This document shows positions 7,655 through 13,963 of a DNA stretch of 33,639 nucleotides, one piece after another. This DNA comes from an uncultured Ruminococcus sp. (lineage in GTDB: Bacteria; Bacillota; Clostridia; Oscillospirales; Ruminococcaceae), in NCBI GenBank assembly GCA_902780695.1, contig CACZGM010000016.1, positions 1 through 33,639 of the forward strand, in the 5' to 3' direction. The notes under the pieces were generated by a model, which saw nothing but the letters and a program-made list of their open reading frames with translations, made no database searches and was not told the origin of the DNA. The translations under genes and the position numbers were made by a program. Within the stretch, counting starts at the first letter, position 1; the number at the start of each line of letters is the position of its first letter.

Positions 7655-8362
7655 TTATTCGCCGAAAATTCTTCTTCTGATCTCCTTGTAAGCGTCCTCT
7701 ACGCCGCCCATATCTCTGCGGAAACGATCCTTGTCGAGCTTCTCGTGTGTCTTGGAATCCCAGAAACGGCAGGTATCGGGAGAAATCTCGTCGGCAAGGA
7801 GTATCTGACCCTTGAAACGGCCGAATTCGATCTTGAAGTCGATAAGGTCAATGCCTATCTCCTTGAAATATTTCAGCATGAATTCGTTTACCTTGAACGC
7901 ATACTTAGCGATAGTATCGAGCTCTTCCTTGGTAGCGATGCCGAGCGCAAGTGCATAGTAGTCGTTGATGAACGGGTCGCCGAGATCGTCGTTCTTGTAG
8001 CTGTATTCAAGGATAGGTGTGAGCAGAGCCTTGCCTTCTTCAACGCCCATTCTCTTGGAGAAGCTGCCTGCGGCAACGTTTCTGATGATGACTTCGAGCT
8101 GTACGATCTCAACTTTCTTGACGAGAGTTTCACGGTCGCTGAGCTCCTTGACGAGGTGTGTAGGAACGCCTTCCTTTTCAAGCAGACCGAACATATAGTT
8201 TGTCATCTTGTTGTTGATAACGCCCTTGCCTTCGATCGTGCCTTTCTTGAGGCCGTTGAATGCGGTAGCGTCGTCCTTGTAGGAGACGATAACGAGATCG
8301 GGATCGTCTGTTGCGAAAACCTTCTTTGCTTTTCCTTCATAGAGCTGTTCTTTCTTTTCCAT
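7655..8362 (-). CDS. purC: SAICAR synthetase
   Basis: A 235-residue PurC, joining CAIR and aspartate with ATP to give SAICAR. Recognised blocks are [10 protein letters not shown] (7-16), [24 protein letters not shown], a VEVIIRN-like strand reading [30 protein letters not shown] and [10 protein letters not shown] followed by [16 protein letters not shown]. All are typical and the length is standard for the bacterial enzyme. GGAAGG precedes the ATG by ten bases. It lies 20 bases after purE and 32 bases before purF in one operon. Confidence 0.97.
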   Translation of the reverse strand: MEKKEQLYEGKAKKVFATDDPDLVIVSYKDDATAFNGLKKGTIEGKGVINNKMTNYMFGLLEKEGVPTHLVKELSDRETLVKKVEIVQLEVIIRNVAAGSFSKRMGVEEGKALLTPILEYSYKNDDLGDPFINDYYALALGIATKEELDTIAKYAFKVNEFMLKYFKEIGIDLIDFKIEFGRFKGQILLADEISPDTCRFWDSKTHEKLDKDRFRRDMGGVEDAYKEIRRRIFGE

Positions 8363-8382
8363 GGTGTTGTTTCCTTCCTTTA

Positions 8383-8880
8383 TTATATTTCCTTAGCAGT
8401 TTCCTGCATTTTTGCATCTGCGGCAAGGTTCTTCTTATGCTGTTCTTCCTTGAATTCCGCGTATTTCTGCGCAAGCTCGTCGTCGGAAACGGCGAGTATC
8501 TGCACCGCAAGATATCCCGCGTTTGCCGCACAGTCTATGCCGACAGTGGCGACGGGAACTCCGGGGGGCATCATAACGGAGGAGAGCAGGGAATCCATGC
8601 CCTCAAGTGCCTTTGCCTTTACGGGGAGAGCAATGACAGGAAGCACTGTGTTTGCGGCAAGAGCCCCGGCAAGGTGAGCTGCCATTCCGGCGGCTCCTAT
8701 AATAACGCCGAAGCCGTTGTCTCTTGCGCTTCTGGCGAACTCTGCGGCTTCAACGGGAGAACGGTGCGCCGAGAACACGTGCATCTCAAACGGTACGCCG
8801 AACTGTTTCAGTGCTTCGGCAGCCTTTCGTACAACGGGAAGATCGCTGTCGCTTCCCATGATGATAGCAGCTTTTTTCAT
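8383..8880 (-). CDS. purE: N5-CAIR mutase, class I PurE
   Basis: A 165-residue PurE, first gene of the operon. It has GSDSDLPVV (9-17), the catalytic loop FSAHRSP and [14 protein letters not shown], which are typical of class I PurE enzymes that convert N5-CAIR to CAIR. A class I enzyme normally needs PurK, but no purK is in the window. AAAGGA lies nine bases before the ATG. The T-run of a terminator ends about five bases before this ribosome site, so expression depends on read-through of the leader. Confidence 0.96.
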   Translation of the reverse strand: MKKAAIIMGSDSDLPVVRKAAEALKQFGVPFEMHVFSAHRSPVEAAEFARSARDNGFGVIIGAAGMAAHLAGALAANTVLPVIALPVKAKALEGMDSLLSSVMMPPGVPVATVGIDCAANAGYLAVQILAVSDDELAQKYAEFKEEQHKKNLAADAKMQETAKEI

Positions 8881-8903
8881 AACTCACATTCCTTTCAAAA
8901 AAA

Positions 8904-8931
8904 CAAAAAAGCCGTACTTTCGGTTACAGCT
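8904..8931 (-). terminator. Attenuator terminator just ahead of purE
   Basis: On the minus strand, AGCTGTA (8931-8925) pairs with TACGGCT (8916-8910), including one T-G pair, around an 8-base loop. A run of T follows at 8910-8905 and continues as GTTTTTTT. The purE ribosome site begins only a few bases further on, leaving no room for another promoter. The stem must therefore be bypassed for the operon to be read. Confidence 0.75.
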
Positions 8932-8945
8932 CGAAAATCCTTAAA

Positions 8946-9037
8946 ATATCCCGCATAAAGAACACCCGCGGCTGTCTTGCCGTTTCTTCTGCACAACAGT
9001 GAGTCTTGTTCACGCGAACCACTCCGATCCGGGATAT
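8946..9037 (-). promoter_or_regulatory. Structured 5' leader of the purine operon, riboswitch-like, class unassigned
   Basis: Read on the minus strand, ATATCCCG (9037-9030) and CGGGATAT (8953-8946) form a perfect closing stem. Inside, GAACA pairs with TGTTC, and CTGTTGTGC pairs with GCAAGACAG apart from one G-A mismatch, capped by a 10-base loop. A short GTTC-GCGT-GAAC hairpin is an alternative fold near the 5' side. ACAGC (plus 8971-8975) could pair with GCTGT (plus 8926-8930) in the terminator stem, a possible antiterminator. I could not match it to the purine, PRPP, ZTP or tetrahydrofolate consensus. It is shorter than typical 6S RNA. The ligand or factor is unknown. Confidence 0.55.
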
Positions 9038-9040
9038 ACC

Positions 9041-9046
9041 ATTATA
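9041..9046 (-). promoter_or_regulatory. -10 box of the purE operon promoter
   Basis: A perfect TATAAT on the minus strand. The -35 region is weak (TTTTCC, 16 bases upstream). A start about seven bases downstream would place the RNA 5' end right at the closing stem of the leader. Confidence 0.6.
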
Positions 9047-9260
9047 ATATAATACAAAATATGGAAAACGGGGAAATGCTCCCGTCAATATACCGTGTTT
9101 CAGATCCGGTATGACCATATATTTATTTTACAATATTTTATGACTAAATTCAAGCATTTTCCAAAAATAATTTCAACATTTTTTCGTTTCGGGGCAGATA
9201 CAAAACAGTGATATTGCACAATACACACCTGTTGAAAACTTTTTAAGGGAGAAAATTAAA

Positions 9261-9347
9261 GTGGATATTAAGCAAATTAAGCGAAAACACCGCCTTGAAT
9301 TAGGTAAAAAACAGGATAAAAGCGGTTACAAAGGTATTACAATTTAG
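9261..9347 (+). CDS. Candidate 28-codon ORF in the purE/ABC intergenic region
   Basis: A GTG with GGGAG eight bases upstream opens a 28-codon frame ending TAG. The peptide is very basic (MDIKQIKRKHRLELGKK then QDKSGYKGITI). The surrounding 650 bases are otherwise non-coding. It could be a leader peptide or chance; the only evidence is the ribosome site and base composition. Confidence 0.25.
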   Translation: MDIKQIKRKHRLELGKKQDKSGYKGITI

Positions 9348-9360
9348 CGGCAAAACCAGC

Positions 9361-9374
9361 CGTAAACGTTTACA
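9361..9374 (+). promoter_or_regulatory. CcpA/LacI-family operator candidate 1
   Basis: CGTAAACGTTTACA contains the perfect 12-bp palindrome GTAAACGTTTAC and differs from the catabolite-response (cre) pattern TGNAANCGNNNNCA only at the first base. It lies 275 bases before the sugar-transporter promoter and may act on the purine operon, the transporter, or both. Confidence 0.5.
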
Positions 9375-9588
9375 AAAATGATGTCAAATTTTTCGTTGAT
9401 ATGCATAATATAGGCTGTTGAAAAATCGTTCGTCTTATAAATGAATGACAGTTGAAAAATATGTGAAAGCAAAGTGACCGATTCGCGAACCCCGCTGTGT
9501 AAAGGCTGCGGAGAAATTGAAGGCTCCCGGAGATATTACAGACGTGATGTTGAAAACCGATGATGTCAAAATCAACAAAAATATATCG

Positions 9589-9602
9589 CGAAAACGTTTG
9601 CT
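9589..9602 (+). promoter_or_regulatory. CcpA/LacI-family operator candidate 2
   Basis: CGAAAACGTTTGCT shares the AAACGTTT core with the site at 9361 and matches the cre pattern with two end mismatches. It sits about 47 bases upstream of the -35 box of the transporter promoter, a sensible place for sugar control. Confidence 0.45.
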
Positions 9603-9648
9603 GTAATCGTTTCCGAGGATTGGGAGAGAAAATTTTTGAAAAAAAGAC

Positions 9649-9677
9649 TTGCAAAAATGAAAATTTTGTGATATAGT
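9649..9677 (+). promoter_or_regulatory. Promoter of the sugar ABC importer operon
   Basis: TTGCAA (9649-9654), a 17-base spacer and TATAGT (9672-9677) form a good housekeeping promoter. The 5' untranslated region holds a 7-bp hairpin at 9740-9758 just before the GGAGG ribosome site. Confidence 0.7.
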
Positions 9678-9781
9678 TACAAATGAAATCGCGGGGCGAT
9701 GATTTAATCAAAGCCTGCGCGATGGAAAAAATCAAAAACGTTCCGTAAGATACGGAACAAAAATCTTTGGAGGAAAGAACT

Positions 9782-11218
9782 ATGAAGAAAAGAATAACTT
9801 CCGCACTTCTCGCTTCCGCTGTTATCCTGTCGGTAGCCGGCTGTGGCGGAACAACAACACCCGCTTCTACAACAGCTGCTGCACCCGCTGCAACAGAAGC
9901 TGCCGCAACTGAGGCTGCTGCTACTGAAGCTGCTGCAACCGAGGCTGCTGCTACTGAAGAAGCTGCTCCTGCTGCTAACACAGACAACAGCGGTACAGTA
10001 TTCAACATCCGTGCATGGAACGAGGAATTCAAGGGATTCTTCGAGAAGTATATGCCCGGCTACGATGCATCCGCTCAGACTCTTGACGGTGTTCCGGTAG
10101 TATGGACAATCGTTCCTTCTGACGATCTGGCTTACCAGAACGCTCTTGACGAAGCTCTCCAGAAGAACGCTTCCGCTTCCGCTGATGACAAGGTTGATAT
10201 GTTCCTTGCTGAGGCTGACTACATCCTCAAGTACACAGATTCCGACTTCACAATGGATATCGCTAACCTCGGCGTAAACCAGGTTGACACTGAGTACCAG
10301 TACACAGTATCCGCTGCTTCCGACAGCAACGGCAAGATCAAGGGTGTATCCTTCCAGTGCTGCCCGTCCGCTCTTATCTACAGAAGATCTATAGCTAAGG
10401 ACGTTCTCGGTACAGATGATCCTGATCAGGTACAGGCTGCTCTCGATTCTTGGGCAAAGTATGATGACGTTGCTAAGCAGGCTAAGGACAAGGGCTACTA
10501 CATGCACGCTTCCTTCGCTGAAACATACCGTGTATTCTCCAACAACGCTGACGGCGCTTGGGTAACCGGCGGCCAGCTCACAATCCCTGCTGTAGTCGAT
10601 CAGTGGACAGAGCAGGCTAAGACCTACTTCGACAACGGCTATATCCTCGACACATGCCCCGGCATCTGGGACGACGGAAAGAACGCTGAGATGTTCGCAA
10701 CAGGTAAGACAATGTGCTTCTTCGGTCCTGCTTGGTACTTCAACTTCTGCATGGGCAACGCACAGGATCCCGACAACGGCTGCTTCGGCGACTGGGCTAT
10801 CTGCAAGGGACCGCAGGGTCACTTCTGGGGCGGTACATGGATCCTCGCAGCAACAGGCACAGACAACGGCGACCTCGTTGCTAAGGTTATGAAGGCATTC
10901 ACAGAGAATGAAGAAGTTTGTGAGAACCTCATCGTTAACGAAGGTCAGTTCACAAACAACAAGAAGGTTAACGAGAAGTTCGCTAACGATCCTTCCTTCG
11001 GTGTTGACTTCCTCGGCGGTCAGAACGCTACTGCGGTATTCTGCGGCATGACAGACTCCATCAAGTGGGAGAACGCTACTATCTACGATCAGGCTTGCAA
11101 CGAAGGTTACCAGAACTTCATCAAGACCTACATCAACGGTACAACAACTAAGGAAGCTTCCCTCGCTGACTTCTACACCTACATCAACGAGAAGTATCCT
11201 GCAGTTCAGACTCCGTGA
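9782..11218 (+). CDS. Sugar ABC transporter substrate-binding lipoprotein
   Basis: A 478-residue family 1-type extracellular solute-binding protein. Residues 1-21 are a lipoprotein signal (MKKRI, hydrophobic core, lipobox SVAGC with Cys 21). Residues 22-70 are a Thr/Ala/Glu linker with about five tandem ATEAA units, a tether from the membrane. The mature domain follows, with ALDEALQKNAS, CFFGPAWYFNFCMGN and a WGGTWILAATGT segment typical of sugar-binding proteins. The start at 9782 has GGAGG nine bases upstream; the TTG further upstream lies in the ribosome site and is rejected. Codons are strongly biased (GCT, AAC, CTC), suggesting high expression. Two permease genes follow; the exact sugar cannot be told. 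Confidence 0.9.
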   Translation: MKKRITSALLASAVILSVAGCGGTTTPASTTAAAPAATEAAATEAAATEAAATEAAATEEAAPAANTDNSGTVFNIRAWNEEFKGFFEKYMPGYDASAQTLDGVPVVWTIVPSDDLAYQNALDEALQKNASASADDKVDMFLAEADYILKYTDSDFTMDIANLGVNQVDTEYQYTVSAASDSNGKIKGVSFQCCPSALIYRRSIAKDVLGTDDPDQVQAALDSWAKYDDVAKQAKDKGYYMHASFAETYRVFSNNADGAWVTGGQLTIPAVVDQWTEQAKTYFDNGYILDTCPGIWDDGKNAEMFATGKTMCFFGPAWYFNFCMGNAQDPDNGCFGDWAICKGPQGHFWGGTWILAATGTDNGDLVAKVMKAFTENEEVCENLIVNEGQFTNNKKVNEKFANDPSFGVDFLGGQNATAVFCGMTDSIKWENATIYDQACNEGYQNFIKTYINGTTTKEASLADFYTYINEKYPAVQTP

Positions 11219-11247
11219 GTTATCTAAAGATCACAAATAATTGCTGA

Positions 11248-11285
11248 TTAAAGAGGCGAGGCAAGTATCTTGCTTCGCCTCTTAA
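11248..11285 (+). terminator. Intercistronic stem between binding protein and permeases
   Basis: A long stem (AAGAGGCGAGGCAAG with TTGCTTCGCCTCTT, loop TATC) with only a short T-poor tail. Such partial terminators after the binding-protein gene usually allow more binding protein than permease to be made. Confidence 0.65.
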
Positions 11286-11319
11286 TTAACAAAATACAAT
11301 TATGAGAGGATAACGGCTT

Positions 11320-12279
11320 ATGAGTTCGACAACTACCACCGCACCGGCAAAGCACAAATCGATAAGCTATGCAAAATGGGGTTATTTCTTTATCGCGCCG
11401 TTTGTTATTGTTTATCTTTTCTGCTCGCTGATACCGCTGCTTTCCACGTTTTATAACTCCCTTTTTGAGAACTATATGGACGGTCTGAAACAGATCGGAC
11501 CGAATTTCGTAGGTCTGCAGAACTTCATCTCAATATTCACTCCTCGTTCTTCCGACGGTAAGATGGAAATTTTCAGCTATACCGGAAATACGATGATCAT
11601 GTGGGTCATGGGTGCTGTACCGCAGATCGTTTTTGCGCTTCTCCTCGCTGTTATTTTCACGAGTGAGAGAATGAAGATCAAGGGACAGGGATTCTTCAAG
11701 ACAGTTATCTATATGCCTAACCTGATAATGGCGTCGGCGTTCGCAATGCTGTTCTTCCAGATCTTCTCGTCTGTTGGTCCTATCAACCAGATCATTACGG
11801 CTAACGGAGGTTCCGCGTTCCTGTTCTTCGACAATGAATGGTCGGCAAGAACAATAATCGCGTTCATCAACTTCCTGATGTGGTTCGGTAACACGACGAT
11901 CCTGCTTATGGCGGGTATCATGGGTATCGACCAGAGCCTTTTCGAAGCTGCTTCGATAGACGGTGCGAACTCCACTCAGGTGTTCTTCCGCATAACTATC
12001 CCGCTGCTTATGCCTATTATAATTTACGTTGTTATCACAGCCCTCATAGGCGGTCTGCAGATGTTCGACGTACCGCAGATCATCACCTCCGGCAAGGGCA
12101 ACCCGAGCAACACTACCAAGACGCTCGTTATGGCACTTAACGGCTATATCGGACTCAGCAAGAACTACGGTATGGCTGGTGCTTATTCCTTCTTCCTGTT
12201 CATCGTAACAGGCGCTCTGAGTGTATTAGTATTCAAGTCCACAGAGCCCAAGAAGGAAAAGAAAGGAGGTAAGAAGTAA
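11320..12279 (+). CDS. Sugar ABC transporter permease, MalF/UgpA type
   Basis: A 319-residue inner-membrane permease with six predicted membrane helices, the first being YFFIAPFVIVYLFCSLIPLL at about residues 22-41. The cytoplasmic EAA loop that contacts the ATPase reads EAASIDGANSTQVFFRITIPLL at about residues 207-228. The C-terminus is Lys-rich (EPKKEKKGGKK). GAGAGG lies ten bases upstream of the ATG. Its TAA shares an A with the ATG of the second permease (TAATG), so the pair is coupled. No ATPase gene is in the window; such importers commonly use one shared MsmK-type ATPase encoded elsewhere. Confidence 0.93.
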   Translation: MSSTTTTAPAKHKSISYAKWGYFFIAPFVIVYLFCSLIPLLSTFYNSLFENYMDGLKQIGPNFVGLQNFISIFTPRSSDGKMEIFSYTGNTMIMWVMGAVPQIVFALLLAVIFTSERMKIKGQGFFKTVIYMPNLIMASAFAMLFFQIFSSVGPINQIITANGGSAFLFFDNEWSARTIIAFINFLMWFGNTTILLMAGIMGIDQSLFEAASIDGANSTQVFFRITIPLLMPIIIYVVITALIGGLQMFDVPQIITSGKGNPSNTTKTLVMALNGYIGLSKNYGMAGAYSFFLFIVTGALSVLVFKSTEPKKEKKGGKK

Positions 12280-13157
12280 TGGCAAGCAGAATGGAATACA
12301 TCGATAAGGGCAATAAGACTTCGCTGTTTATTTCGCGTCTTGTTTCTTACATCTTCCTTGTCTTTGTAACTATACTCAGCTTATTCTCCTTTTATCTCCT
12401 TATAATCAACTCCTCCAGAAGCAATGCACAGCTGCAGGCAGGTTTTGAGTTCTTACCCAAGGAGCATTTCTTCGATAACCTTGTTACGGCATGGAACGAC
12501 CAGAGTATATTCTTCCTCCCGCAGGGTATGCTGAACAGCTTCATAGTTGCGGCGCTGACATGTATCCTTACATCGTACTTCTCCGCTATGACAGCTTACG
12601 GCGTATGCGTATATGATTTCAAGGGAAGAAAGTTCATACATAAGGCTATAATCCTTGTTATGATGATACCTACACAGGTTTCCGCCCTCGGTTTCGTACA
12701 GCTCGTAAACAACCTGCATCTTACAAACACATACTGGCCTCTTGTTATCCCGGCTATCGCGGCTCCCTCCACTTATTTCTATATGAAGCAGTACATCGAC
12801 AGTACGCTTCCGCTTGAAATAGTTGAGGCTGCTCGTGTTGACGGTTCCAACGAGTTCAGAACTTACAACTTCATCTGTATGCCGATCCTTAAGCCGGCTC
12901 TGGCTGTTCAGATGATATTCGCTTTCGTCGCATCGTGGAACAACTTCTTTACTCCGGCCCTCATACTGGATAAGAAGGAAATGTACACCCTCCCGATCAT
13001 GCTTTCGATCGTTCGTTCCCGTATCAACTCCCAGGCAGGCGATATGGGTGAGGTTTACATGATAATCCTGCTTGCGATCGTCCCCGTCGTTATAGTTTAC
13101 CTCTTCCTCTCGAAGTTTATCATCGGCGGTGTAACTCTCGGAAGCGTTAAGGGTTAA
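12279..13157 (+). CDS. Sugar ABC transporter permease, MalG/UgpE type
   Basis: A 292-residue second permease of the importer, with about six membrane helices, the first (VSYIFLVFVTILSLFSFYL) at about 22-40. The EAA loop reads EAARVDGSNEFRTYNFICMP near residues 186-205. AAAGGAGG, inside the end of the preceding gene, is a strong ribosome site. The last segment VTLGSVKG is typical for this subfamily. It is the final gene of the operon, followed by a clear terminator at 13178-13206. With the binding lipoprotein and first permease it forms a carbohydrate importer lacking its own ATPase. Confidence 0.93.
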   Translation: MASRMEYIDKGNKTSLFISRLVSYIFLVFVTILSLFSFYLLIINSSRSNAQLQAGFEFLPKEHFFDNLVTAWNDQSIFFLPQGMLNSFIVAALTCILTSYFSAMTAYGVCVYDFKGRKFIHKAIILVMMIPTQVSALGFVQLVNNLHLTNTYWPLVIPAIAAPSTYFYMKQYIDSTLPLEIVEAARVDGSNEFRTYNFICMPILKPALAVQMIFAFVASWNNFFTPALILDKKEMYTLPIMLSIVRSRINSQAGDMGEVYMIILLAIVPVVIVYLFLSKFIIGGVTLGSVKG

Positions 13158-13177
13158 TGACAAAACACAAAATGCAT

Positions 13178-13206
13178 ATCCCGGCGGTTTCCGCCGGGAT
13201 TTTTTT
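13178..13206 (+). terminator. Terminator of the ABC importer operon
   Basis: A perfect 10-bp stem (13178-13187 with 13191-13200, loop TTT) followed by six T. Confidence 0.92.
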
Positions 13207-13237
13207 CTGTCAGGAATGAATTTATAGATAAGCTGGA

Positions 13238-13260
13238 CTCCCGACAGTCTCTGCCGGGAG
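13238..13260. other. Second hairpin after the importer operon
   Basis: CTCCCG-A-CAG and CTG-C-CGGGAG pair around TCT, with one A-C mismatch, and are followed by ATTATTG. It may be a back-up terminator; the tail is weak. The remainder of the 13207-13346 gap is AT-rich and shows nothing else clear. Confidence 0.4.
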
Positions 13261-13346
13261 ATTATTGTCGGTAAGTTATCCCACGGAGCATAAAAGACGG
13301 AATTTTTATGAAAAAGATTTATATTTTAAGTTTTTCATAAAAACTA

Positions 13347-13375
13347 TTGAAATTCTTATAAAAATATGCTAAAAT
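13347..13375 (+). promoter_or_regulatory. Promoter for the dCMP deaminase/LacI-GGDEF pair
   Basis: TTGAAA (13347-13352), a 17-base spacer and TAAAAT (13370-13375) in an AT-rich stretch, about 90 bases before the GTG start at 13471. Confidence 0.65.
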
Positions 13376-13470
13376 TATATGGAATATAATAGTTCATCGG
13401 CTTTGAGACTTTGTATTATTCAGATCGTGTGACGGCCTTTGACAGGATATAGTAATCGGGAGGTGCAGGA

Positions 13471-13953
13471 GTGAAGCGTTCGGATTATATTTCATGGGAC
13501 GAGTATTTTATGGGTATCGCCCTGCTGTCGGCGCAGAGAAGCAAGGACAGCAACACACAGGTCGGTGCGTGCATCGTGAATTCCGACAATAAGATAGTCT
13601 CTGTCGGATATAACGGAATGCCTACGGGATGCGCCGACGACGATATGCCGTGGGAAAGAAGCGCGGACAGCGCCCTCGACACAAAGTACCCGTTTGTCTG
13701 CCACGCAGAGCTCAACGCTATCCTGAACAGCAATATCCCTACGCTTTCCGGCTCCACGCTTTATGTGACACTGTTTCCGTGCAACGAGTGCGCAAAAGCC
13801 ATTATACAGTGCGGGATAAAGCGTGTCGTTTATATGGAGAACAAGTACGCCGATACCGACGGAGTGCGTGCTTCGGAAATAATGTTCAGAAAATGCGGGA
13901 TCACCGCTGAGCTGTATCAGCCCACGGGAAGAGAACTTACTATCAATTTATAA
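13471..13953 (+). CDS. Deoxycytidylate (dCMP) deaminase family protein
   Basis: A 160-residue zinc-dependent cytidine/dCMP deaminase. The metal and catalytic motif is CHAELNAI, the two other zinc cysteines are in PCNEC, and YNGMPTGCADDDMPWER is the block typical of dCMP deaminases (ComEB-like). The enzyme would convert dCMP to dUMP for thymidylate supply. The start is a GTG, chosen because GGGAGG lies seven bases upstream at 13458-13463. The LacI-GGDEF gene begins ten bases after its stop, so they share a transcript. A functional link between them is not obvious. Confidence 0.9.
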   Translation: MKRSDYISWDEYFMGIALLSAQRSKDSNTQVGACIVNSDNKIVSVGYNGMPTGCADDDMPWERSADSALDTKYPFVCHAELNAILNSNIPTLSGSTLYVTLFPCNECAKAIIQCGIKRVVYMENKYADTDGVRASEIMFRKCGITAELYQPTGRELTINL

Positions 13954-13963
13954 GAGAGTTAAT

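Noticed and set aside
7535-8677. 380-codon forward ORF opposite purC and purE
   Set aside because: Spans two real reverse genes and their gap; no ribosome site or family.
8946-9037. Tetrahydrofolate, purine or ZTP riboswitch in the purE leader
   Set aside because: A GGAG...TTCGCGT stretch recalls the THF motif and GTGAAC recalls ZTP. The partner strands, three-way junction loops and conserved 3' blocks are absent.
8946-9037. 6S RNA upstream of purE
   Set aside because: The closing stem and position are suggestive. The fold is only about 92 bases and is followed by a terminator that blocks purE, which fits cis-control better.
9767-9781. TTG start five codons upstream for the binding protein
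   Set aside because: It lies inside the GGAGG ribosome site; the ATG at 9782 gives a proper lipoprotein signal.
9704-10822. 372-codon reverse ORF opposite the sugar-binding protein
   Set aside because: Shadow of a strongly codon-biased gene; its Ser/Cys/Val-rich sequence matches no family.
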